A stretch of 22,437 bases of DNA from an uncultured Lachnospiraceae bacterium (lineage in GTDB: Bacteria > Bacillota > Clostridia > Lachnospirales > Lachnospiraceae): assembly GCA_910579325.1 (NCBI GenBank), contig CAJTTU010000007.1, positions 1 through 22,437 on the forward strand. Reading direction: 5' to 3'. Below the pieces are notes generated by a model that made no database searches, was not told the DNA's origin, and worked only from the letters and a program-made list of their open reading frames with translations. Of the stretch, positions 7,378 to 15,420 are shown piece by piece; within the stretch, counting starts at the first letter, position 1; each line of letters begins with the position of its first letter. The translations under genes were made by a program, and so were the position numbers.

Positions 7378-8357
7378 CCGCCGATCTCAATCATCCGCTT
7401 CCGCTCCGTCACGCCGTCCAAAGCTTCGAAGCTGTGGCACTCCGGTTTCAGAGCCACCGCCTGCCTGATTGCCTCCTGAATCTGCCTGTTGATCTCATCC
7501 CTGCCCGGACCATTCTGTCTTATGATTCTGCCCACATCCACCGAATCCTCATAGCATAGGCAGGGCTTTAACATCCCCCGGGAGGTCAGCCTGAGCCGGT
7601 TGCAGTGGGCGCAGAACTTGCCGTGCATGGCGCTGATAAAGCCTATACTGCCTTTTGCCCCCGGCAGTCTGTAATAAATGGCAGGGCCGTTTCCATGTAC
7701 CCGCTCATCCGGTTCCAGATCAGGACAGAGCGCCTGCAGCTTCTCCAGCAGTTCTTCATTATAGACAGCCTCAAATTCCCGTCCGTAACCAATGGGCATC
7801 AGCTCGATAAACCGGACGTCTATGGGACGTTCCCGGGTAAAACGGATCAGATCCTCCCACTCATGGGCATTCAGCCCCTTTTGCAGCACACAGTTCAGCT
7901 TCACCGGAATTCCCTTTTCCACCGTCAGATCGATGCTCTTAAGCACCTGGTTCAGTTCATCCCTGCCTGTGATCCTTTCATAAGTCCGCCGGTTCAGCGT
8001 ATCCAGGCTGATATTCACTCCGTCAAGCCCGGCGGCCGCCAGCGGCTCCAGATATTTGGAGAGCAGCACGCCGTTGGTGGTCAGCGTTACCTGTTCCACC
8101 CCCGTGATCTGTTTCAGCTCCCCCACCAGCTCCGGGCAGCCCAGCCGGACCAGCGGCTCCCCGCCGGTTACTTTAAACTTGCGGATACCTGCTTTTGCGG
8201 CGGCGGCGGCGATCCGGACAATTTCTTCAAAGGTAAGAATGTCTGACATCGGCACCAGCTCCACCCCGTCAGGCATACAGTATCTGCACCGGAGATTGCA
8301 GCGGTCCGTTATGGAAATCCTCATATAATCGATGGTTCTGCCATAAGTATCTTTCAT
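7374..8357 (-). CDS. moaA: GTP 3',8-cyclase MoaA
   Basis: The radical-SAM enzyme that starts molybdopterin synthesis by converting GTP to 3',8-cyclo-7,8-dihydro-GTP, which MoaC uses. It is 327 residues with the N-terminal cluster motif CNLRCRYC (Cys20, 24, 27), the SAM-binding TGGEPL, and the C-terminal cluster cysteines Cys249, Cys252 and Cys266 (CX2CX13C). It ends in Gly-Gly, as active MoaA proteins do. A ribosome site AAAGGA lies about 10 nt before ATG 8357. It overlaps mobA downstream and follows tupC after an 82-bp gap. moaC is encoded far away on the other strand. Confidence 0.96.
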   Translation of the reverse strand: MKDTYGRTIDYMRISITDRCNLRCRYCMPDGVELVPMSDILTFEEIVRIAAAAAKAGIRKFKVTGGEPLVRLGCPELVGELKQITGVEQVTLTTNGVLLSKYLEPLAAAGLDGVNISLDTLNRRTYERITGRDELNQVLKSIDLTVEKGIPVKLNCVLQKGLNAHEWEDLIRFTRERPIDVRFIELMPIGYGREFEAVYNEELLEKLQALCPDLEPDERVHGNGPAIYYRLPGAKGSIGFISAMHGKFCAHCNRLRLTSRGMLKPCLCYEDSVDVGRIIRQNGPGRDEINRQIQEAIRQAVALKPECHSFEALDGVTERKRMIEIGG

Positions 8358-8439
8358 ATATGCATTGTCCTTTTTCGTTTCTGTTCAGGCGCCGCCGTTT
8401 CGCAAACTGTCTCATACGCCTTATGCATGAAATTCCGGA

Positions 8440-9096
8440 TTATGCGCCGTAAAATTCCAGAAAACGTCTGGTTTCTTCCTGTTCAGGCTGTTCCAGCACC
8501 TGCGCCGAAGGGCCCCACTCCAGCAGGTTTCCCTGATGAAAAAAAAGCACCTGATCTCCCAGACGGCGCGCCTGTTTCAGACTGTGGGTGACAATCAGCG
8601 TCACGCCTCCGGTTTCCCTCTGGTAGTCCAGAATACAGTCTTCCGCCAGTGCCGCCGAAGCAATATCCATGGCCGCCGTCGGCTCGTCAAGTAAAACCAG
8701 ATCATACCCTCTCATCAGCGTCCGAACCAGAGCCATGCGGGCAGTCTCCCCGCCCGACAGCTGGTCCGCCCGCCGGCTGGCCAGATGCGTGATATCCAGC
8801 TTCTCCATCAGCGCCTGCGCCCGCTGCCGGTCTTTGCCGCCAAGGAGAATATTTTTTTCCACGCTCATGCGGAACCCATAACTTTTCTGGGGCATGTATC
8901 CTACCTTACAGGCCGAGACAAAGGGAGAAGATTTTTGATCGCCGGGAAGCACACCTGCCAGAATACGGGCAAAGGTGGACTTCCCGCTGCCATTTGCGCC
9001 GATCACGGCATAAACGGAACCCTTTTCAAAAGAAAACGCCGGAAACTGCAGAACAGGATTCTTATCGTAAGATTTGGAAAATGCCCGGACCTCCAT
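8440..9096 (-). CDS. tupC: Tungstate ABC transporter ATPase TupC
   Basis: The ATPase of the Tup importer, 218 residues. Motifs are Walker A GANGSGKST (33-41), Q-loop Gln70, signature LSGGE (113-117), Walker B LVLLDEP (133-139) and switch His171. It is short and has no C-terminal TOBE/molybdate-binding domain, unlike ModC, which fits TupC. Its start overlaps the tupB stop (TGATG). It pairs with the permease and the binding protein encoded directly upstream. The choice of tungstate over molybdate rests on the TupA-like binding protein; some Tup-type systems could carry both. Confidence 0.9.
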   Translation of the reverse strand: MEVRAFSKSYDKNPVLQFPAFSFEKGSVYAVIGANGSGKSTFARILAGVLPGDQKSSPFVSACKVGYMPQKSYGFRMSVEKNILLGGKDRQRAQALMEKLDITHLASRRADQLSGGETARMALVRTLMRGYDLVLLDEPTAAMDIASAALAEDCILDYQRETGGVTLIVTHSLKQARRLGDQVLFFHQGNLLEWGPSAQVLEQPEQEETRRFLEFYGA

Positions 9097-9779
9097 CAGC
9101 GAAACCTCCTCTGCAACAGCGTAATCACAACGTTCACCATCAGAGACACCGTCATCAGGATAATCCCTAAAGCAATGCCAAGAGAGAAATTCCCCCGGTT
9201 GGTATACTGCATAATGGCCGTGGTCATCACATTGGTTTTCCAGGCGATGGCGCCGCCCACCATAGAGACCGCTCCCACCTCGGCAATGGCGCGGGCAAAG
9301 GCCAGCAGGTAAACGGAAAAAATTTCATACAGCGACTCATTGGCCAGCAAAAGAAATGTCTTTGCGGCTCCAAGCCCCAGCCCCTTCGCCGTTTCCCGTA
9401 CGGACCCGGCGATGCCGGACACATAGGTTTCCATATTTCCCACGACCAGAGGCGTAATCAGACAGACCTGGGCCAGAATCATAATCTTTACGGTAAAAAG
9501 AAGACGGAGCTTCCGAAAGGGTCCTACGCCGGAAAACAGCATATAAAAAAGCAGTCCGCATACCACCGGCGGCATCCCCATCAGTGTCCGGTTCAGCACC
9601 ACCAGAATCCCTCTTCCGGGAAATCTGCCGCTGCCAAGCCATATGCCGATGGGAACGCCGATGCACAGTGCGATAAACGAACTGCTCAAACTCATTTTCG
9701 CGGTGACCAGCAGAATGTTGCACAGCTCCCGGTCTCCGCTTAAAATCAGGGCAATGGCCTTTTGAATCGCTGTCTGCAT
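9096..9779 (-). CDS. tupB: Tungstate ABC transporter permease TupB
   Basis: An inner-membrane permease of 227 residues with about five or six hydrophobic segments. It carries the ABC-coupling EAA-like loop (SVRETAKGLGLGAAKTF) and the family features IALCIGVPIGIWLG and AIAEVGAVSMVGGAI. The start is ATG 9779, preceded by GGAAGGGAA. The longer reading from 9827 would run through a perfect hairpin and lacks a ribosome site. It overlaps tupC and follows tupA after 101 bp. It resembles the permeases of TupABC systems more than ModB (length and the GAVSMVGGAI loop). Confidence 0.92.
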   Translation of the reverse strand: MQTAIQKAIALILSGDRELCNILLVTAKMSLSSSFIALCIGVPIGIWLGSGRFPGRGILVVLNRTLMGMPPVVCGLLFYMLFSGVGPFRKLRLLFTVKIMILAQVCLITPLVVGNMETYVSGIAGSVRETAKGLGLGAAKTFLLLANESLYEIFSVYLLAFARAIAEVGAVSMVGGAIAWKTNVMTTAIMQYTNRGNFSLGIALGIILMTVSLMVNVVITLLQRRFR

Positions 9780-9820
9780 ATTCTTGTTCCCTTCCACATC
9801 CGCGCAGCGCCTTACCCGGC

Positions 9821-9847
9821 CCGGCATAGAAACAGATTCTATGCCGG
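9821..9847. other. Intercistronic hairpin between tupA and tupB
   Basis: CCGGCATAGAA (9821-9831) and TTCTATGCCGG (9837-9847) form a perfect 11-bp stem with a 5-nt loop. No T-run follows on the minus strand. Such hairpins after binding-protein genes often stabilise the upstream mRNA, giving more binding protein than permease (general knowledge; the role here is inferred). Confidence 0.75.
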
Positions 9848-9880
9848 TCAGACATCGCCGGACACTGCGCTGAAACTATT

Positions 9881-10984
9881 TTACTCCATCACGCCGCCGT
9901 TGGCCACGAAGGTCAGGAAGGTCGCTTTATCTGTCAGGATATATGCTTGGGTTTCCTCGGCCATCACCAGACATGCGCCCATACCCGCATTTGCGGAGGT
10001 ATACCAGTCTGTGTAATCAACAAAGCTGTCGGCCTCTTTTGTAATGCCCAGATCTTCCGGCCACAGAGACAGCTCTTTTGTGTGGGTTCCGGAACCGTCG
10101 CCTCTGGAAATGAACGGATATTTGCCGTCGGCAATAGACTTAAACGCATCCAGTACGCTTTCCGCATCCTTCACGCCGGCAGGGTCCTCGGTGGGGCCGC
10201 ACAGCACGAAATAGTTGTACATAAAGGAGAGACGCTCGCTGTCAAAGCCTTCCAGCGTACGGGCAAAGCCAGCTTCTACAAACTCTTCTTCGCTGGATTT
10301 GGCATGTACCAGAATCAGGTCAGCGTTGCCGTACTGAGCGGCAGCGATGGCTTTTCCGGTACCTGCGGACTGTACTTCCACGGTATATCCATATTTTTCC
10401 TCAAAAATCGGCAGCAATTCTCCCAGCAAACCGGAATCATTCACGGATGTGGTGGTAGACAGACGGATGGTCTTGGTCTCCTCCGTAGCTTCTGCGATTT
10501 CGCCTTCATAAGCGGGGGCATCCTCTAACAGATAGAACAGGCTGTCGCCGAACTCCTCCTGGCCAAACTCTGCCGCCGCGGTCTTTCCTTCTTCTGACAG
10601 CAGGAACTGGATCAGCGCGTCCGCGCCTGCAGTGTTGACAGCCACGTCAGAAACCGCGTTGCCGTTCTCATCGGTAAAAGGCGCCTCGGGGTCTACCGCG
10701 ATCACCGTGTAAGTATTGATCATCTTATCGTCGGCCTCTTTCAGGATCACGGTGTTTACGCTGCCTGCCGCTGCCTGTCCTTCTGTCTCGGCGGCGCTTG
10801 TTTCCGCAGCCGCGGTGGTCGCGTCGTCAGCAGCCGTAGCCGCTTCCGTCTCGCCGGCAGTTTCCTTGGCAGCTTCCGTAGCCGCCGCCGTGGTCTCTGT
10901 CTTTCCTCCGTTACCGCAGCCGGTAAACAGGCCGGATACCATGGCCACTGTCAGCAGCAATGCCAGTAATGATTTCTTTTTCAT
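9881..10984 (-). CDS. tupA: TupA-type tungstate-binding lipoprotein, apparently circularly permuted
   Basis: An extracellular lipoprotein of 367 residues that should capture tungstate for TupBC. The start is ATG 10984 with GGAGG 6 nt upstream. The lipobox is LFTGC (Cys23) and residues 28-75 are a Thr/Ala/Glu linker. Residues 77-156 look like the normal C-terminal part of TupA (INTYTVIAVDPEAPF, VNTAGADALIQFLLSEEGK, FGDSLFYLL). Residues 172-367 are the normal N-terminal and middle parts: oxyanion motif STTTS (176-180), LILVHAKSSEEEFVEAG, ISRGDGSGTHTKE, and AYILTDKATFLTFVANGG. The protein stops right after GGVME, where the other block would normally continue. The order is thus swapped. The family is secure; the permutation is read from remembered family order. 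Confidence 0.92.
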   Translation of the reverse strand: MKKKSLLALLLTVAMVSGLFTGCGNGGKTETTAAATEAAKETAGETEAATAADDATTAAAETSAAETEGQAAAGSVNTVILKEADDKMINTYTVIAVDPEAPFTDENGNAVSDVAVNTAGADALIQFLLSEEGKTAAAEFGQEEFGDSLFYLLEDAPAYEGEIAEATEETKTIRLSTTTSVNDSGLLGELLPIFEEKYGYTVEVQSAGTGKAIAAAQYGNADLILVHAKSSEEEFVEAGFARTLEGFDSERLSFMYNYFVLCGPTEDPAGVKDAESVLDAFKSIADGKYPFISRGDGSGTHTKELSLWPEDLGITKEADSFVDYTDWYTSANAGMGACLVMAEETQAYILTDKATFLTFVANGGVME

Positions 10985-11055
10985 CTTCATCCTCCATTTT
11001 GTAAAAATATTTTTGGGCAATAAAAATCCCCCTTCCAAAGCCCGCCAGCCCCAGC

Positions 11056-11258
11056 TTATACGATACGCAAAATGAAATCCAACACACCTGCCTTTACGTC
11101 CTGCTTCTTTGCCGCCGGCTTAGTTACGCTTTGCCGCGTCACCTGTCTCCATCAGCTTTGCATCGACACAAATGGCAGTTACTGAATACTCTGTCGTCAG
11201 TATAAACTGTGGGTGAAAGGATTCGGAAAGAGGCTCGTCCACCACTTTCAGAATACAT
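11056..11258 (-). pseudogene. Candidate broken or frameshifted small gene upstream of tupA
   Basis: The tupA leader contains GAGGTGA 6 nt before ATG 11258, an excellent start. That frame runs only 39 codons (to 11139) and looks atypical. One base over, the frame 11248-11120 reads protein-like (KVVDEPLSESF, QFILTTEYSVTAICVDAKLM, ETGDAAK). A third frame, 11127-11056, continues similarly (VTKPAAKKQDVKAGVLDFIL). Joining the three needs two single-base shifts and would give about 66 residues. So this may be a decayed gene, or one carrying sequence errors. Alternatively the 39-codon ORF may be a leader peptide. No family is recognised. It lies just downstream of the promoter at 11293-11322. Confidence 0.35.
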
Positions 11259-11292
11259 ATATGTTCACCTCAGAAAAGGAATTTCTGGTTCT

Positions 11293-11322
11293 ATTTTAGC
11301 ACACATAACGCCTGTTTGTAAA
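11293..11322 (-). promoter_or_regulatory. Promoter of the tup gene series
   Basis: On the minus strand, TTTACA (11322-11317), an 18-nt spacer and TAAAAT (11298-11293) make a good sigma-A-type promoter. Transcription would start near 11286, leaving about 300 nt before the tupA ATG. The leader holds the broken small gene. No known Moco, cobalamin or SAM riboswitch pattern was recognised in it. A weaker TTGACA lies at 11359-11354 without a good -10. Confidence 0.65.
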
Positions 11323-11335
11323 CCAGATTTTTATG

Positions 11336-11355
11336 TTTCTATTAATTGTCTTTTG
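11336..11355 (-). repeat. Direct repeat copy 2 upstream of the tup promoter
   Basis: On the minus strand it reads CAAAAGACAATTAATAGAAA. It matches the copy at 11374-11393 at all positions except the central four. It ends 13 bp before the -35 box, as expected of an operator or activator site. Confidence 0.6.
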
Positions 11356-11373
11356 TCAACTGTTTTTCGATCA

Positions 11374-11393
11374 TTTCTATTGCCTGTCTTTTG
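11374..11393 (-). repeat. Direct repeat copy 1 upstream of the tup promoter
   Basis: On the minus strand it reads CAAAAGACAGGCAATAGAAA. It is 38 bp upstream of its partner and differs only in the central GGCA versus ATTA. Two identical 9- and 7-bp half-blocks at fixed spacing suggest a binding site for a regulator, perhaps the ModE-like or TetR protein of this window (inference). Confidence 0.6.
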
Positions 11394-11420
11394 TTAAAAC
11401 CGCTTGGGCAAAGACTTCCC

Positions 11421-13328
11421 TTAAAATCTTTCCCGTACGTTCCCCGGCCTGTCCAGCTCATAGCCTCCCATGGCCTCAAGGCGGCTCCGGAACGCTTCTC
11501 CCTTCAGTACCGCCAGCATACTCTGCACCAGAGGCGTCTCCCAGGCCTCGTCCGGAATCAATAAATCGTACTGCTCCTGACAGACGGGTAAAAATTCCAG
11601 ATCGTAAAGCTTGGCCGCCGAGTAGATGCCCATCCCGGCATCCGCCGTTCCGGAAGCAATCTGTGCCGCCGCTGAAATATGGGTGAAGGCTTCCCGTTCA
11701 TACCCCCTGATCGCACCGGTGTCAATTCCTTCCTTTCTGCACAGATAGTCCGTCAGTATCCGGGTTCCCGCCCCCTTCTGACGGTTGATATAACGAATCC
11801 CCGGCTCCGCCAGACTGGCCAGCCCGGAAATCTGTTTCGGATTTCCCCTTGCCACCATCAGTCCCTGGATTCGTCCCACGCACTCCACCAGCCGGACGCC
11901 CCCTTTGGGAAAATATTTTCTGACAAAGGAGCTGTTATAAACGCCGTCCTTCTCATTCAGCAGATGGATGCCGGCCATATGGGCCTCTCCTCTGCGCACC
12001 GCCATAATGCCTCCCATGGAACCGGTGTTGGAAGAATGCATAAACAGCTTCGGTTCCGTCAGCCGCAGCAAATCGGACAGTTCGTCCAGCAGCGGATCGT
12101 GGCTTCCGATGGCCACCAGCATATGTTTCAGCTCCCGGGGCGACCGCAGCAGCCTGACCGGAACCGTATCTCCCGCCTCATACCGGCTGCATCCTCTCGG
12201 AATCTCCAGAATGCCGTCAGCCTTGATAAAGGAGGATACCACGCCGCTTCGCTTGCTCAGCGGGAAGACCATCATTTTCTTCCCCACCTTTCCCATGCGT
12301 ACGCGGATAAATTCCCGGACGCTGGGGTCCGACTCCATAGCCCTCGTCAGAACGCCCTTCTGGAAGGTTTCCGGCATGGGGGTGTACTGATACCAGGCGT
12401 CGATCACCGGCTTTAACAGCTGTTCCAGAATCAGAATGCCCGACACCGGGTACCCCGGCACGCTCAAGATGGGTTTTTCCGCCTGACAGCCCAGAATAGC
12501 CGGACGGCCCGGCTTCATGGCGATACCGTGGTAAAGAACCGTTCCCAGTTTTTCGATAACTCTGGTCGAGTTGTCCTTGCGGCTTGCCGAATAGCCTGTG
12601 CTTAACAGAACAATATCGCATTCCGCCAGCGCCCGCTCCACCATTTCCTCCATCCGTGAAAATTCATCCGGCACAATGGGATAGGTCTTCGGCTCCACGT
12701 CCCAGGACCGGAGCATGGATGAAAAGATAAAGGAGCTGAGTTCCCGCATATCTCCGCAATCCGGCGGCTGCACCGGCGACAGAATCTCATCCCCGGTAGG
12801 GATAATCCCCACCACCGGATGGGTCAGCACCTCCACCTCCCGGATACCTCCCGTCAGCATGGCGCCGATGGCCGCCGGCAGGATACGCATATGGGAGGCC
12901 AGCAGCATTTCTCCGGCGCAGATATCCTCTCCCACCTGACGCACATACTGCCAGGGAATGGCCGGCGCTTTCAGAGAGATCGAACCGTCCTTCTCCCACT
13001 GAACGTCCTCCGGCATAACCACCGCGTCACAGCCCTCCGGCAGCGGGTCGCCGGCAAACACCATGGTGAACCGGTCCGGACTTAAAATCACCGGAGCGCC
13101 TCTGGAAGCATGCATGGTCGTCCTGGAATCCAGGGCAATGCCCTCCATAGCGGTAGGATAATGAGGGGCGCTGATACGGGCATAAACGGCATGAGCCGTC
13201 ACCCGGCCTGACGCCTCAGGCACGGGAATCACTTCCGTGTGGGGACTGAAACCATTTTCCTCAATCTGTTTCAGATAACGTTTCTGTGTCTCCTCCAGCG
13301 AAAGATTTGTAAGACATTGAGCCGCCAT
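11421..13328 (-). CDS. MoeA-PBP fusion protein, divergent
   Basis: A 635-residue two-domain protein. Residues 1-400 are MoeA-like (molybdopterin molybdotransferase, which inserts the metal into adenylylated molybdopterin). Residues 402-620 are a periplasmic-binding-protein-like domain of the COG1910/PF12727 type: AIGSHDPLLDEL, SNTGSMGGIMAVRRGEAH, INRQKGAGTRIL, GYEREAFTH, TADAGMGIYSAA. There is no signal peptide, so it is cytoplasmic, and this domain may sense or hold the oxyanion. Oddities in the MoeA half: Glu62 replaces the usual Asp of the DG motif, and the GG-S-G-D loop reads TGYSASRKD. GED (133-135) and GDE (179-181) are kept. Start ATG 13328 follows GGAGG by 7 nt, 20 bp after the paralogous upstream gene. 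Confidence 0.9.
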   Translation of the reverse strand: MAAQCLTNLSLEETQKRYLKQIEENGFSPHTEVIPVPEASGRVTAHAVYARISAPHYPTAMEGIALDSRTTMHASRGAPVILSPDRFTMVFAGDPLPEGCDAVVMPEDVQWEKDGSISLKAPAIPWQYVRQVGEDICAGEMLLASHMRILPAAIGAMLTGGIREVEVLTHPVVGIIPTGDEILSPVQPPDCGDMRELSSFIFSSMLRSWDVEPKTYPIVPDEFSRMEEMVERALAECDIVLLSTGYSASRKDNSTRVIEKLGTVLYHGIAMKPGRPAILGCQAEKPILSVPGYPVSGILILEQLLKPVIDAWYQYTPMPETFQKGVLTRAMESDPSVREFIRVRMGKVGKKMMVFPLSKRSGVVSSFIKADGILEIPRGCSRYEAGDTVPVRLLRSPRELKHMLVAIGSHDPLLDELSDLLRLTEPKLFMHSSNTGSMGGIMAVRRGEAHMAGIHLLNEKDGVYNSSFVRKYFPKGGVRLVECVGRIQGLMVARGNPKQISGLASLAEPGIRYINRQKGAGTRILTDYLCRKEGIDTGAIRGYEREAFTHISAAAQIASGTADAGMGIYSAAKLYDLEFLPVCQEQYDLLIPDEAWETPLVQSMLAVLKGEAFRSRLEAMGGYELDRPGNVRERF

Positions 13329-13348
13329 AACACTTCCTCCAAAATTCA

Positions 13349-15253
13349 CTATATGATTATCACTTCGCCGCAGCGTTTGTATCCGTAGCCGCCCAGTTCC
13401 TCCAGCTTCTCATGAAATTCCCCGCTTTTCAGAATTTCGATAAAGGCCTGTACCACCGGCAGCTCCAGGAATTTCACCGGCACCGCAAAATCATATTCCT
13501 CCGGGCCTATTTCTATAAAATCCAGATTCATGGCTCTGGCCGCTGACAGGATGCCCATTCCCACATCCGCGCTGTCGCTTTCCACCGCAGCGGCCACCGC
13601 CATATGGGTGCCGGCCTCTCTCTCGTATCCGTTGATTTGCTCCGGGGAAATGCCCAGCTTTTTCAGACGGTAATCCAGCAGAACCCGGGTTCCGGCTCCT
13701 CGCTGCCGGTTCACATACCGTTTTCCGGGCAGTGACTCGATGCCTGTGATTCCGCATGGATTCCCTTTTTTTACCATCAGTCCCTGAATCCGCTCCACGC
13801 CCTTGATCAGCGCCATAGGCTCCCGGAACATAGATTGCAGATAGGAAATATTGTAAACGCCGTCTTCCTCGTTCAGCAGATGGGTGGGCGCCATATGACA
13901 TTCGCCCCGTTTCAGGCTCATAAGCCCGGCCATACTGCCCACATGGGTGCTGGACACAAATTTCCCCGGATAATGATTCGGCATCATATCCCCGATAATG
14001 TCCAGAATCAGGTCGTGGCTTCCGATCAGAACGACCGTGTTCTCCACCTCTTTCAGCGGCCGGTAAAGAGCCACCTCCACCTCGTCTCCGGCCTCCACCC
14101 CCTCGCTGTTCTGGGGAATCACGCACAGGCCGTCCGCCCGTACCAGCGACATGGCGGCGCCGGCGCCCCTGCTTAAAGGCGCCGCGATAATCTTATCTCC
14201 TACCCGTCCCACCTTGACGCGGACATACTCCCGGTATTTCAGGCTGGATACCAGACGTCTGGATATTCTGGCTCTGATAAATTCCTCCGGCTGAGCCGTC
14301 TCATTGCTCATATACTGGAGCACCGGCGTCACAAAGTTTACAAACCCGATATAGGCGGACACCGGATAACCCGGCAGACCGATCACCGGTTTTCCGTTCA
14401 CGATGGCCAGAATCACCGGTTTTCCCGGCTTGACGGCCACGCCGTGAATCAGCACCTCTCCCAGCTCTCGTAATACATGAACGGTATAATCCTTCGTGCC
14501 GGCGCTGGTTCCCGCATTAATCAGCACCATGTCATATTTCCCGCAGGCTTCCTTCATGGCTTCCCGGATCACGTCGGGATCGTCGGCCAGAATGGAAAAG
14601 CGGTGGGGATTTCCCCCTTCCACCTTTACCATATTTTCAAACATGCGGGAATTGGACTCGATGATATTTCCCTCTTTTACATTGTCGTCGGTCAGCTCCA
14701 CGATCTCGGAGCCGGTGGGATAAATCGCCACCTCCGGCTTTTTTACCACCTCGATTTCCCGGATACCCGCCGACGTCAGCACGCCGATATCGATGGGACG
14801 GATCTTGTGACGGCCCGGCAGAATCATCTCCCCGGTCACAATGTCCTCGCCGATGGGACGGATATGCTGCCAGGGCGCTGCCGCAGCCGTGATCTGCAGC
14901 CTTCCCTCCCCCAGTTCCATGGCATCCTCGGCCATAATCACCGCGTTATAAGGCTCCCGGATAGGATTTCCCGTGTTGATCACCAGGTAATCTTCCGGCG
15001 CAAGTACCTTAGGACTGGCCTCCGAAGCGCCGGCCGTCGTCTCCGCCACCACCGCGATGCCGTCCATGGCCGCCGAGTTGAACAGCGGTGAACAGCATCT
15101 GGCATACACGGCATGGCTGGTGATCCGGTCCAGGGCATCCAGCACGGATATGGTCTCATACCGGACCGCAACGGTTTTCCGGACCGCCTCCATAAACTGC
15201 TCCAGCGCATCGTCCACCGGTGTATTTTTCAGATACAGATTTCGCTTTGTCAT
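13349..15253 (-). CDS. MoeA-PBP fusion protein, paralogue
   Basis: A 634-residue protein with the same architecture as its downstream neighbour: MoeA-like to about residue 403, then a COG1910-type domain (IGSHDLILDII, THVGSMAGLMSLKRGECH, VNRQRGAGTRVLLDY, GYEREAGTH, SADVGMGILSAA). The MoeA half keeps MDG (63-65), GED (135-137), GTSAGTKD and LPGYPVSA. It has Ser182 where MoeA usually has Asp in GDE. The two fusions are clearly paralogous but well diverged, suggesting an old duplication with a division of labour, perhaps molybdenum versus tungsten (inference). The ribosome site is weak (GGGGG). A 167-bp gap separates it from moeA; no clear promoter or terminator was seen there. Confidence 0.92.
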   Translation of the reverse strand: MTKRNLYLKNTPVDDALEQFMEAVRKTVAVRYETISVLDALDRITSHAVYARCCSPLFNSAAMDGIAVVAETTAGASEASPKVLAPEDYLVINTGNPIREPYNAVIMAEDAMELGEGRLQITAAAAPWQHIRPIGEDIVTGEMILPGRHKIRPIDIGVLTSAGIREIEVVKKPEVAIYPTGSEIVELTDDNVKEGNIIESNSRMFENMVKVEGGNPHRFSILADDPDVIREAMKEACGKYDMVLINAGTSAGTKDYTVHVLRELGEVLIHGVAVKPGKPVILAIVNGKPVIGLPGYPVSAYIGFVNFVTPVLQYMSNETAQPEEFIRARISRRLVSSLKYREYVRVKVGRVGDKIIAAPLSRGAGAAMSLVRADGLCVIPQNSEGVEAGDEVEVALYRPLKEVENTVVLIGSHDLILDIIGDMMPNHYPGKFVSSTHVGSMAGLMSLKRGECHMAPTHLLNEEDGVYNISYLQSMFREPMALIKGVERIQGLMVKKGNPCGITGIESLPGKRYVNRQRGAGTRVLLDYRLKKLGISPEQINGYEREAGTHMAVAAAVESDSADVGMGILSAARAMNLDFIEIGPEEYDFAVPVKFLELPVVQAFIEILKSGEFHEKLEELGGYGYKRCGEVIII

Positions 15254-15420
15254 CTTCTAACCCCCGTATTTTGTCAATGCTTTTTCAGAAATAATCTGTC
15301 TTATGATTTCCCAGATCCGGCAGATTATGCCATTAACATAACACATCCGCCGGTTCTTCGCCATAAAAACCTTTGATCGGCGTCTTTGTACATTCCGCCA
15401 ACATCAACTGTTAGCGCCAT

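Noticed and set aside
10985..11286. A Moco, c-di-GMP-I or cobalamin riboswitch in the tupA leader
   Set aside because: GCAAAGC-like strings occur, but the required paired elements and conserved boxes could not be assembled. Protein-like reading frames explain the region at least as well.
15254..15420. A 31-codon ORF overlapping the moeA stop
   Set aside because: No proper ribosome site, composition not convincing, and no continuation in other frames. I see nothing else clear in this gap.
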